A stretch of 7,564 nt of DNA from Candidatus Latescibacterota bacterium (GCA_018650745.1 JABIFK010000165.1:1-7564), one strand, 5' to 3'; counted from the stretch's first letter, positions 1 to 5,752 are shown. Program-made: numbers and translations. The notes: generated by a model not told the origin, from the letters alone.

Positions 1-393
1 AAACATCAACGCGTGTATCTGCCACGTTAATAACGACGCGCCCCACATCGTATGCGTCATTCCCACACCCATAATTAAAACCGATAACACCGCGCCCACC
101 ACAAAACGTTTGCGCAACGCCAATACCTCTGCCTCACGCTCAATTTGGTCGGCATCAACATCACCCGACGCCAATGCGGCATCATAACCCGCATCTCCAA
201 TCGCTTGCGTCAACACATCCACACCCACACCTTGAAACCGCACCGACGCCTCGTGTGTGGCAAAATTCACATTGGCATCTACCACACCAGGCACAGCCGT
301 CAACGCATTTTCCACCCGCGCCACACACGCCGCACAGCTCATGCCCTTCACGGCAAGTGTTGTCTGTTGCGCTTCTTGTTCTATTGCAGCCAT
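1..393 (-). CDS. copA: Copper-type P1B ATPase, N-terminal 131 residues (partial, runs off the left edge)
   Basis: Heavy-metal-translocating P-type ATPase that would pump Cu(I) (or Ag(I)) across the inner membrane. Seen: reverse translation from ATG 393-391 stays open to base 1. Residues ~10-75 form a heavy-metal-associated (HMA) domain with the metal-binding motif GMSCAACV (C20 and C23), followed by the typical VPGVVDANVNFAT and IGDAGYDA stretches. A charged linker (79-96) leads into the first membrane segment (~97-116, FVVGAVLSVLIMGVG). The phosphorylation DKTG motif and the membrane CPC motif would lie outside the window, so copper specificity rests on the HMA domain. The start is supported by AAGGAT about 8 nt upstream and by a full HMA domain beginning just after it. 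It has its own promoter and operator at 491-527 and is separated from the upstream MOSC gene by a terminator. Alternatives within the family are silver or, less likely, zinc/cadmium export. Confidence 0.93.
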   Translation of the reverse strand, partial: MAAIEQEAQQTTLAVKGMSCAACVARVENALTAVPGVVDANVNFATHEASVRFQGVGVDVLTQAIGDAGYDAALASGDVDADQIEREAEVLALRKRFVVGAVLSVLIMGVGMTHTMWGASLLTWQIHALMF

Positions 394-490
394 AAAACCA
401 ATCCTTATAAATTTCCAAACAGCTTAAAAACACATCTCCTTACTTGCCCGTAGAGAAATATACCTCAGAAAACCAACGTCGCAACACAGC

Positions 491-518
491 TTTATACGTT
501 GAATTTAACATATGTCAA
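491..518 (-). promoter_or_regulatory. Promoter of the copper ATPase gene
   Basis: On the minus strand, a -35 hexamer TTGACA (518-513) is followed 16 nt later by TATAAA (496-491), a near-consensus sigma70-type promoter. The predicted start is near 484, giving a leader of roughly 90 nt before the ATG at 393. The -35 box and spacer lie inside the palindrome at 496-527. Confidence 0.7.
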
Positions 519-527
519 ATTCAACGT
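496..527. promoter_or_regulatory. 32-bp palindrome over the copper ATPase promoter (putative operator)
   Basis: ACGTTGAATTT (496-506) is the exact reverse complement of 517-527, and the centre 508-515 (ACATATGT) is itself palindromic. Only one pair (A507/C516) breaks the symmetry. The palindrome covers the -35 box and the spacer, so a bound protein would block RNA polymerase. This fits a repressor of the ArsR/SmtB or similar metal-sensing class (inference). MerR-type activators usually act at promoters with 19-20 bp spacers, whereas this spacer is 16 bp. No regulator gene is in the window. Confidence 0.6.
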
Positions 528-587
528 TTTTCATACATACACATAAAACCCAAGCGTCAACCAATCGGCCAAAATTCAAACAAGCAT

Positions 588-625
588 AAAAACAGCCCAG
601 TATCTCACGACACTGGGCTGTTTTT
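588..625 (-). terminator. Rho-independent terminator after the MOSC gene
   Basis: AAAAACAGCCCAGT (588-601) pairs perfectly with 612-625 around a 10-nt loop. The stem has a GC-rich core and a T run on either strand. It starts 18 nt after the MOSC stop codon, so it most likely ends the parA-MOSC transcript before the copper ATPase promoter. The symmetry would also allow termination of plus-strand transcripts. Confidence 0.88.
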
Positions 626-642
626 AGTTGATACCTATACCC

Positions 643-1080
643 TTATCCCTCCAAGCGAACCGCATCTCCCACTCGAATTTCTCCTTCTGTATGCACCACA
701 CAGGAGGCACCCGCACGCCAATCTGGTTCAAGCGCGCTTTGCAAACCATCTTGCGCTTCGTCCATACGCGGGCAGGGTGTGGTTTCACCTGTAATTTCGA
801 GCACCACATCACCCAAATGTAACTTTTTTCCGACAGTATCATTTAAATCCACACCTTCAACCAACACATTTGCCCGTCGTGCTGTCCAATCAACATCCAT
901 ACCCAAATCACGGCACGCAGCTTCCCAAGCTTCCTTAGCAATAATTGTCACTTTTCGCTTCGAAACCGCCCCTCTAAAATCACCCACAACACCCTTATCA
1001 GCGGTGACCTCAGCAACATCTAACATTTGCAAAGGTGCGCGTGATGCCTCTCGAATAGCAATCTGTAAGACTTTTCCCAT
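643..1080 (-). CDS. MOSC-domain protein (145 aa)
   Basis: Small stand-alone MOSC (molybdenum cofactor sulfurase C-terminal) domain protein. Family members bind or carry sulfur or Moco; examples are YiiM/YuaD-type proteins and the C-terminus of Moco sulfurases. The substrate of this one is not evident. Seen: an early KGVVGDFRG stretch (29-37), RRANVLVEGVDL (68-79), a LHLGDVVLEITGETTPC segment with the conserved cysteine C103, and the closing pattern SCVVHTEGEIRVGDAVRL (126-143). The length suits a single MOSC domain with no fused partner. Its Shine-Dalgarno GAGG lies across the parA stop codon region, with only 3 nt between the genes, so translation is probably coupled to parA. A terminator follows directly. 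Proteins of this class are cytosolic. Whether it supports a molybdoenzyme elsewhere in the genome cannot be told. Confidence 0.85.
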   Translation of the reverse strand: MGKVLQIAIREASRAPLQMLDVAEVTADKGVVGDFRGAVSKRKVTIIAKEAWEAACRDLGMDVDWTARRANVLVEGVDLNDTVGKKLHLGDVVLEITGETTPCPRMDEAQDGLQSALEPDWRAGASCVVHTEGEIRVGDAVRLEG

Positions 1081-1083
1081 ATC

Positions 1084-1854
1084 TTACCTCACTTTTACGG
1101 TCAACAACTCGTCACAAAGCGCATGATATTCTTGTGCCCCACGCGACGTAGAAGCGTATTGTGTAATCGGTATACCAGCCAAATTAGCTTGATTAAGCGA
1201 CTCGCTCTTTGAAACCACAGACTTCAGTACGTGACGCTGATGATCTTCTAACAATTCTTCAACAATCGCATTGGTACGTGTGGTACGTACATTGAACATC
1301 GTCCAAAACAACCGATAAGATACGTTGTCCTCTTCTCGCAACTCACCGGCCGCTTCAATCAACGTATCCAGCCCATTAATCGCACCCACACCCGGTTGTA
1401 CCGGCACCAATAACAGATTGGCCGCCACAAAAGCATTATATGCCAAAATACCCAACACGGGAGGGCAATCAATAATAATATCGCGATACCCATCCACAAT
1501 CGGTTCCAATGCCCGGGTCAAACGCTCTTCGCGACGAATGCGTGTAGACAACAACTCTGCTGTTTCTGTCAATCGATCGGTTGCAGGCACAATATCCAAA
1601 TTGGGCGTTTCTGTGTGCATAATCGCGCGCGCAGCCAAAGAAGGTTTGTCCATAATCAAATCACACACATCGCGCTCAAGCTCCACGGGCTGATCATTTT
1701 CTGTATACGGCAAAAAGCAGCGCGTGGCATGGGCTTGTGGATCAAGGTCAATCAGCAACGTACGCCGATTGCGATTGGCCAACATTGCAGCCAAATTGAC
1801 CGCCGTCGTTGTTTTACCCACACCACCTTTGGTATTGGTCACAGCAATAATCAT
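1084..1854 (-). CDS. parA: ParA/Soj/MinD-type partitioning ATPase (256 aa)
   Basis: Cytosolic deviant-Walker P-loop ATPase that would dimerise on ATP and bind the nucleoid to segregate or position a cargo. Seen: the deviant Walker A motif KGGVGKTT (9-16) with the signature lysine K9, Walker A' LLIDLDPQ (33-40), and Walker B-like IIIDCPP (126-132) followed by a PVQPG loop (151-155). There is no N-terminal helix-turn-helix, so it is a short Soj-like form rather than the plasmid P1 ParA type. AAGGAG lies 6 nt before the ATG. No parB or parS-like partner is visible. The next gene, 3 nt on, encodes a MOSC protein. It may therefore be an orphan ParA that positions something other than the chromosome origin (inference); a standard chromosomal ParA whose ParB is elsewhere is the alternative. 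A putative promoter lies at 1887-1915. Confidence 0.92.
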   Translation of the reverse strand: MIIAVTNTKGGVGKTTTAVNLAAMLANRNRRTLLIDLDPQAHATRCFLPYTENDQPVELERDVCDLIMDKPSLAARAIMHTETPNLDIVPATDRLTETAELLSTRIRREERLTRALEPIVDGYRDIIIDCPPVLGILAYNAFVAANLLLVPVQPGVGAINGLDTLIEAAGELREEDNVSYRLFWTMFNVRTTRTNAIVEELLEDHQRHVLKSVVSKSESLNQANLAGIPITQYASTSRGAQEYHALCDELLTVKVR

Positions 1855-1884
1855 CGAAAACTCCTTGTTTTGGGGAGAGTGTTC

Positions 1885-1981
1885 AGCTTAAAATCAGTCT
1901 CAGGTCACAGGTCAAAACCATTGCTATCAATCGCCTGTAGGTTCTGACTTGCGACCTGAGACTTGCAGACCTGTGACAGTC
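1885..1981. repeat. Quasi-palindromic GACCTGA-type intergenic repeat, copy A
   Basis: The element is built from ~7-bp units of the form GACYTGN, in one orientation in the left half and inverted in the right half. AGTCTCAGGTC (1896-1906) matches 1953-1963 as a perfect inverted repeat, and GTCACAGGTC (1904-1913) matches 1968-1977, so alternative stems are possible. The left flank (AGCT-AAAA-AGTC-CAGGTCACA-GTC-AAACCA pattern) is also found in copy B at 4046-4140. It starts 2 nt after the aminopeptidase stop codon. It may act as a weak terminator or mRNA end, or be a small mobile REP/MITE-like element (inference). Confidence 0.7.
1887..1915 (-). promoter_or_regulatory. Putative parA promoter formed inside a repeat element
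   Basis: On the minus strand, TTGACC (1915-1910) and TTTAAG (1892-1887) are separated by 17 nt. That is a good -35 box with a mediocre -10 box. It would start transcription near 1880, about 25 nt before the parA ATG. Both hexamers lie inside the quasi-palindromic repeat at 1885-1981. Transcription could instead continue from the aminopeptidase gene. Confidence 0.35.
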
Positions 1982-1983
1982 TT

Positions 1984-3099
1984 TCATTTTAGATTCTCAG
2001 GATTTAATGCTTCCAAGTCGGGTACCACAAAAAGCCCATCCTTGCGAATACATTCATCATCAAAATAAATTTCACCACCACCGTACTCGGGTGTTTGAAT
2101 AAACACCATATCCCAATGCACAGCCGAGCGGTTGCCATTATCAGCATCTTCGTAGGCTTGCCCAGGTGTAAAATGAAAAGACCCAGCGATCTTTTCATCA
2201 AACAAAATATCCAACATTGGCTTTGTAATATAAGGATTAAACCCAATGGCAAACTCACCAATATAGCGTGCCCCCTCATCGGTGTCTAATATTTCATTCA
2301 GCTTATCCGTATCACTGCTGGTAGCCGCAACAATCTGCCCATTTTCAAACGTCAAACAAATATCAGAAAAAGGCGTTCCACGATAAATCGTTGGCACATT
2401 ATAATGAATTGTCCCATTCACCGAATCACGCACAGGAGCCGTAAAACACTCTCCATCAGGTATATTATGCGACCCAGAACAGGGTATGGCAGATATGTCT
2501 TGAATGCTAAAACGCAAATCGGTATTCACACCCGTCAAACGCACGCGGTCGGAGTTTTCCATTCGCGCTTTCAACGCCTCAGCAGCATCGGCCATTTTGC
2601 CATAATCCAAAGTACACACATCAAAATAAAAATCTTCAAAGGTCTCAGTACTCATCTGCGCTTGTTGTGCCATAGAGGCTGTTGGCCAACGTAACACCAC
2701 CCAATTTGTATTGGGCACACGAATATCAAAATGCACAGGTTTAAGCCAATGTGTCTCATACAAATCCATCGCCTCACCTGACACATCTGACATCTCAGAA
2801 ATATTGTTGCTGCCGCGCAAAGCAATATAAGCGTCTACGCGATTCATCCGAAATGCTTCATATGCACCTATGTTTTCCATTATAGCCGCATCACCCGCTC
2901 GAATCAACTCGCGTTGCACACGGTTGTTCTTAAGCGTCACCATCGGCACACCACCCACCTCGCGCACCTTGCGAATCAATGCCAAAATCATCTCTTCGGG
3001 CATATCAAACCCTTCAATCAAAACCCTTTCACCTGCCTGAAGTTTTGTCGAATGGTGAATCAAAACATCTGCCAATTTTTCCAACCGTGGATCTTGCAT
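1984..3099 (-). CDS. Peptidase family M29 aminopeptidase (371 aa)
   Basis: Metal-dependent cytosolic aminopeptidase of the AmpS/AmpT/PepS class (family M29), which removes N-terminal residues from peptides. Seen: all expected metal and catalytic positions are present in order: E217 (IPDGE), E282 (GEFAIG), H309 and Y316 (HFTPGQAY), and H328 with D330 (HWD). The H-to-Y spacing of 7 and the ~65-residue gap between the two glutamates fit the family. The N-terminus (LEKLADVLIHHSTKLQAGERVLIEG) is the usual M29 opening. At 371 residues it is slightly shorter than the ~400-residue classical members. The ATG has GAGG 4 nt upstream. The gene is transcribed divergently from hisA from an extended -10 promoter (3161-3169) and is followed by repeat copy A. 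Substrate preference cannot be read from the sequence. Confidence 0.93.
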   Translation of the reverse strand: MQDPRLEKLADVLIHHSTKLQAGERVLIEGFDMPEEMILALIRKVREVGGVPMVTLKNNRVQRELIRAGDAAIMENIGAYEAFRMNRVDAYIALRGSNNISEMSDVSGEAMDLYETHWLKPVHFDIRVPNTNWVVLRWPTASMAQQAQMSTETFEDFYFDVCTLDYGKMADAAEALKARMENSDRVRLTGVNTDLRFSIQDISAIPCSGSHNIPDGECFTAPVRDSVNGTIHYNVPTIYRGTPFSDICLTFENGQIVAATSSDTDKLNEILDTDEGARYIGEFAIGFNPYITKPMLDILFDEKIAGSFHFTPGQAYEDADNGNRSAVHWDMVFIQTPEYGGGEIYFDDECIRKDGLFVVPDLEALNPENLK

Positions 3100-3160
3100 A
3101 ACACCTCAATCAATAATGAAAAATTCCTTTTTGGTATTTGTCAATTCCTACCAACAAACC

Positions 3161-3169
3161 ATTATAACA
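3161..3169 (-). promoter_or_regulatory. Extended -10 promoter of the M29 aminopeptidase gene
   Basis: On the minus strand the sequence TGTTATAAT (3169-3161) is a perfect extended -10 element (TG-N-TATAAT). No good -35 box sits at the usual distance, which is normal for extended -10 promoters. The predicted start is near 3154, about 55 nt before the ATG. It is back to back with the hisA promoter. Confidence 0.6.
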
Positions 3170-3208
3170 AATCCCAACAGCGTAATCCACCCTTTTTATT
3201 GAATTCCA

Positions 3209-3237
3209 TTGACAGCCTTTTATAGGCATGATATACT
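3209..3237 (+). promoter_or_regulatory. hisA promoter
   Basis: TTGACA (3209-3214), a 17-nt spacer and TATACT (3232-3237) make a near-consensus sigma70-type promoter. Start of transcription is predicted near 3244, giving a leader of about 38 nt before the hisA ATG. The leader is too short for a his-type attenuator and has no histidine-codon run, so regulation by leader-peptide attenuation is unlikely. Confidence 0.75.
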
Positions 3238-3281
3238 AACGCAACATCATCATATCACCAAAAACTATTGGGCAATATAAA

Positions 3282-4046
3282 ATGCGATTTAGACCCTGCA
3301 TCGACTTACGAAACGGCCAAGTAGTACAAATTGTAGGTGGCACACTCAGCGACGATACAGCAAATGAGACCATCACAAACTTTGAAACCGAACAATCGTC
3401 CACCGATTTTGCGCTCCTCTATCAGACAGATCAACTCACGGGTGGGCACGTGATTGCATTGGGGCCAGGCAATGAACAAGCGGCCACCCAGGCACTACAA
3501 TCTTATCCCAATGGCCTACATATGGGCGGCGGCATCACACCCGACAATGCAAAAACCTATCTCAATGCCGGTGCCAGCCACGTCATTGTCACCTCTTATG
3601 TTTTTCGCAATGGACAACTCGACAAAGACCGCTTGCAAACCCTCATCAACACCATTGGCAAAGACCACCTCGTACTCGACCTAAGCTGCCGCAAACAAAA
3701 TGATCTTTATCTCGTGGTCACAGATCGGTGGCAAAAATTCACCGAATTGGCCGTCACAGAGCAAACCCTCAATGAACTGGCCACAGCCTGCGACGAATTC
3801 TTAGTACACGGCGTAGATGTAGAAGGCAAACGCACCGGCATTGAAGAATCCCTTGTTGAAATGCTCGGACAATGGTCGCCCATACCGGTCACCTACGCAG
3901 GCGGTGCACAATCGCTTGCCGACTTAGACCGCGTCAACACAATCGGCAAAGGCCGCGTAGACCTCACCATTGGCAGTGCCTTAGATATCTTTGGTGGCGA
4001 TGTCGCCTATGCAGACGTTGTTGCTTGGCACAAAAGACAATCATAA
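3282..4046 (+). CDS. hisA: Phosphoribosylformimino-AICAR ribotide isomerase, eukaryotic type (254 aa)
   Basis: Catalyses the Amadori rearrangement of ProFAR to PRFAR, the fourth step of histidine synthesis, as a cytosolic (beta/alpha)8 barrel. Seen: the first-strand catalytic aspartate D8 in CIDLRNGQVVQIVGGT, GGGI (82-85), VLDLSCRK with the second catalytic aspartate D133, HGVDVEG (176-182), TYAGGA (204-209) and VDLTIGSALDIFGG (226-239). These phrases match yeast HIS6 and plant enzymes (CIDLHNGEVKQIVGGTL, VVDLSCRK, VDLTFGSSLDIFGG) much better than typical bacterial HisA (PAIDLKDGK...). No other his gene is nearby. The ribosome-binding site before the ATG is poor (TTGGG at best), while the promoter is strong. 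Repeat copy B begins at its stop codon. HisF is excluded by the HIS6-type landmarks. Confidence 0.92.
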   Translation: MRFRPCIDLRNGQVVQIVGGTLSDDTANETITNFETEQSSTDFALLYQTDQLTGGHVIALGPGNEQAATQALQSYPNGLHMGGGITPDNAKTYLNAGASHVIVTSYVFRNGQLDKDRLQTLINTIGKDHLVLDLSCRKQNDLYLVVTDRWQKFTELAVTEQTLNELATACDEFLVHGVDVEGKRTGIEESLVEMLGQWSPIPVTYAGGAQSLADLDRVNTIGKGRVDLTIGSALDIFGGDVAYADVVAWHKRQS

Positions 4047-4140
4047 GCTAAAAGTCAAAAGTCGCAGGTCACAAGTCGCAAACCAAAAAGACAAACGACG
4101 CCTCCTGATTTGACCTGAGACCAGAGACCTCCAGACCTAT
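4046..4140. repeat. Quasi-palindromic GACCTGA-type intergenic repeat, copy B
   Basis: The left half has units in the GTC orientation (AAAGTC, AGTCGCAGGTC, ACAAGTCGC). The right half has the inverted units (GACCTGAGACC, AGAGACCT, CCAGACCT). GTCGCAGGTC (4061-4070) pairs with GACCTGAGAC (4112-4121) with one mismatch. The outer part aligns with copy A: AGCT, AAAA, AGTC, CAGGTCACA, AGTC and AAACCA occur in the same order. The copy starts at the last base of the hisA stop codon and occupies most of the 149-nt hisA-thiL gap. Confidence 0.7.
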
Positions 4141-4195
4141 TACCTTTCCAAATGCTCCAAATTTTGCCTTTTTACTTTTTACTTGAGTATCTCCC

Positions 4196-5206
4196 GTGCC
4201 CGACTTCAAATCTATTGGTGAATTTGGTTTCATCGACCACATTGCCACGCACCCAACACCTAAGCATGTTCTGTGCGGTATTGGTGACGACTGTGCTGTC
4301 ATTGCCCAGTCTGATACCCAAGTGCGCCTTGTCACCACCGATATGATGGTCGAACGTGTGCATTTCTTAACCGACACACCGCCCGAAGGCTTAGGCCACA
4401 AACTCCTCGCCGTCAACATCTCCGACATTGCCGCAATGGGTGGCACCCCCACAGACGCGGTCATCTCACTTGCCGTTCCGGCCAACCACGATGCAGGCTA
4501 CCTCGAACGTTTATACAACGGTCTTTATGCCTGCGCTGATCGTTTTAACGTCGCCATCGTAGGTGGTGACACCACACGCAGCCATAATCAACTCGTGCTC
4601 AACATTTCTCTCACGGGTCAAATGAACTGTAACCACGTGTGTTATCGTTCAGGCGCACAAATAGGAGACCTGATCTACGTCTCGGGCACATTGGGTGACG
4701 CGTCTGGTGGTCTATCGCTCATTCAAGATCAAATTGAAATGGATCAAACCGATCGCACACATCTTCTACGCAAGTTTCATCGTCCAGAGCCACGTCTTGA
4801 ATTAGGACAAACACTTGCCGCAACAGATGCCATCACAGCTATGATGGACGTCTCAGACGGTGTGGCCTCAGACCTAAGACATATTTGTCAACGCAGTGAG
4901 GTATCGGCAAGCCTTCAAGCATCTGCCATTCCTTTGTCAGACGCATTTCTCAACTTTTGTCAAAAAACAAAAAAAGACGCGATACAATTGGCACTCTCTG
5001 GTGGAGAAGATTACGAACTCTTATTTGCAATCAAACCAGACCGAGCCAAAGAAATCGAAAGCCTCGTCCAAAAGTCCAGCGCACCCAAAATCACCTGCAT
5101 CGGACAAATCACAGAAGGCAAAGATGCCATCCAAATCACACATGAAGACAACTCACGATCTCCCCTTACCGTCACAGGATACGACCATTTTAAGTCCACA
5201 CCTTAA
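4196..5206 (+). CDS. thiL: Thiamine-monophosphate kinase (336 aa)
   Basis: Phosphorylates thiamine monophosphate to the cofactor thiamine diphosphate with ATP, in the cytosol; it is the last step of de novo thiamine synthesis. Seen, in order: GIGDD (28-32), TTDMMVERVHF (47-57), KLLAVNISDIAAMGG (69-83), VGGDTTRS (122-129), GDLIYVSGTLGDASGGL (157-173), HRPEPRLELG (195-204), MDVSDGVASDL (217-227) and ALSGGEDYELLFA (266-278). This is the full ThiL signature set of the PurM/ThiL fold and distinguishes it from PurM or selenophosphate synthetase. The length is normal. The start is GTG 4196 because no in-frame ATG precedes the conserved N-terminal FGFI segment; only a weak GAG lies 8 nt upstream. No promoter or TPP riboswitch is evident in the gap after hisA. 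A truncated secreted-protein gene follows after 10 nt. Confidence 0.94.
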   Translation: MPDFKSIGEFGFIDHIATHPTPKHVLCGIGDDCAVIAQSDTQVRLVTTDMMVERVHFLTDTPPEGLGHKLLAVNISDIAAMGGTPTDAVISLAVPANHDAGYLERLYNGLYACADRFNVAIVGGDTTRSHNQLVLNISLTGQMNCNHVCYRSGAQIGDLIYVSGTLGDASGGLSLIQDQIEMDQTDRTHLLRKFHRPEPRLELGQTLAATDAITAMMDVSDGVASDLRHICQRSEVSASLQASAIPLSDAFLNFCQKTKKDAIQLALSGGEDYELLFAIKPDRAKEIESLVQKSSAPKITCIGQITEGKDAIQITHEDNSRSPLTVTGYDHFKSTP

Positions 5207-5216
5207 GGAATAGCGG

Positions 5217-5568
5217 ATGCGCCATTTTTCTCATATATTGATCACACTCTTGATGCTAACTTGTTCTCATATTTCAGCAGGAGAGAAAAAAATGGATCAC
5301 GCTCAAAACAATCCCGACGTCTTCTTTTTTGAAGGATTTGAAGACAGCACCTACACCACACACTTTACCGATATTGCGCGGTTGGATAGATGGCGAATTG
5401 GCAATGGAAAGAACCGATCTGAGGTTCCGTGACATATCCGATCTCAAAATCGAGGGTTTTTGGATCAACCTCTATTATGGAGGCAAATGGGCGTCACCAC
5501 AAGATATGGATGTCTATTTCGACAACGTGGCGCTCTCATTTAAACCCATAGGCCCTGCTCAAAAATAA
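5217..5568 (+). pseudogene. Relic of a secreted polysaccharide-lyase-like protein (internal deletion and frameshift)
   Basis: ATG 5217 has AAGGA 7 nt upstream. It starts a signal peptide (MRHFSHILITLLMLTCSHISA, likely cleavage after ISA) and then a domain opening FFEGFEDSTYTTHFTDIARLDRW; this frame stops at 5430-5432. From about 5377 the +1 frame reads LRGWIDGELAMERTDLRFRD, then FWINLYYGGKW, SPQDMDVYFDNVALSF, and ends at 5568. The second part looks like the C-terminal strands of secreted jelly-roll polysaccharide-lyase-like proteins (DGEL, LRFRD, YYGGKW, YFDN). A beginning and an end with the ~150-200 residue middle absent, in different frames, indicate one ancestral gene that lost an internal segment near 5370-5395. 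The family name is from memory of motif style, so lyase activity is tentative. It could still express a ~71-residue secreted peptide. The 10-nt gap suggests it was co-transcribed with thiL. Confidence 0.65.
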
Positions 5569-5621
5569 ACCTGAGTTCAAAGTCCAAACACATTTATTGT
5601 TCAGAAGTTTTGAAAAAACCG

Positions 5622-5637
5622 TTGTGAAATACCACAA
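5622..5637. promoter_or_regulatory. TTGTG-N6-CACAA dyad upstream of the CRP-type sites
   Basis: TTGTG (5622-5626) and CACAA (5633-5637) form a dyad similar to a CRP half-site pair. The TGTG-to-CACA spacing is 6 rather than the 8 of the CRP consensus, so it is not a standard CRP site. Its centre is 52 bp, about five helical turns, before the first CRP-type site. Its role is unknown. Confidence 0.25.
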
Positions 5638-5673
5638 TGCGCCGATCAAAAGGATAGAAGTATTTTAAGGGCA

Positions 5674-5689
5674 TGTGATACAGATCACG
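5674..5689. promoter_or_regulatory. CRP-type binding site, distal
   Basis: TGTGA-TACAGA-TCACG matches the CRP consensus TGTGA-N6-TCACA in nine of ten arm positions. It lies 42 bp (centre to centre) upstream of the proximal site, about four helical turns, so both would face the same side of the DNA. Confidence 0.6.
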
Positions 5690-5715
5690 TCGCAAAAGAA
5701 CCAAATTGATGATTT

Positions 5716-5731
5716 TGTGATCTATATCACA
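5716..5731. promoter_or_regulatory. CRP-type binding site, proximal
   Basis: TGTGA-TCTATA-TCACA is a perfect match to the CRP consensus arms, with additional flanking symmetry (TTGTGAT/ATCACAA). Its centre (5723.5) is 41.5 bp before the transcription start predicted from the -10 box at 5753-5758, the arrangement of class II CRP-activated promoters. A CRP/FNR-superfamily regulator is inferred; none is encoded in the window. Confidence 0.7.
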
Positions 5732-5752
5732 ATAAAAAACAATGAGACACCT

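Noticed and set aside
182..433. Cysteine-rich 83-residue minus-strand frame
   Set aside because: It overlaps the HMA domain of the copper ATPase in another frame; the cysteines come from reading TGT/TGC out of GTG-rich codons. The in-frame HMA motif GMSCAACV is the real one.
444..794. 116-residue plus-strand frame crossing the terminator and the MOSC gene
   Set aside because: It runs through the copper ATPase promoter, the hairpin terminator and antisense to a well-supported MOSC gene; no domain or ribosome-binding site is visible.
1885..1981. CRISPR-like array from the recurring GACCTGA/GACTTGC units
   Set aside because: Units are ~7 bp, change orientation within the element and have no spacers of constant length; there are no cas genes.
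3131..3154. TTGGTA...TACCAA inverted repeat between the aminopeptidase and hisA
   Set aside because: A 6-bp arm with a 12-nt gap is expected by chance in an AT-rich spacer and has no clear place relative to either promoter.
4046..4195. CTGAGA before thiL as part of a TPP riboswitch
   Set aside because: CTGAGA is a TPP-riboswitch core word, but the other conserved core (ACCTGATC, TAATACC, GCG and GGGA blocks) is absent, and the same word occurs in repeat copy A before parA. It belongs to the repeat.
5260..5280. Lipoprotein signal for the relic secreted protein
   Set aside because: The cysteine in LMLTC lacks the small residue (G/A/S) needed before it in a lipobox; a signal-peptidase-I site after ISA fits better.
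5622..5637. TTGTG-N6-CACAA as a third standard CRP site
   Set aside because: The TGTG-to-CACA spacing is 6 bp instead of 8, so it does not fit the CRP consensus; kept only as an unexplained dyad.
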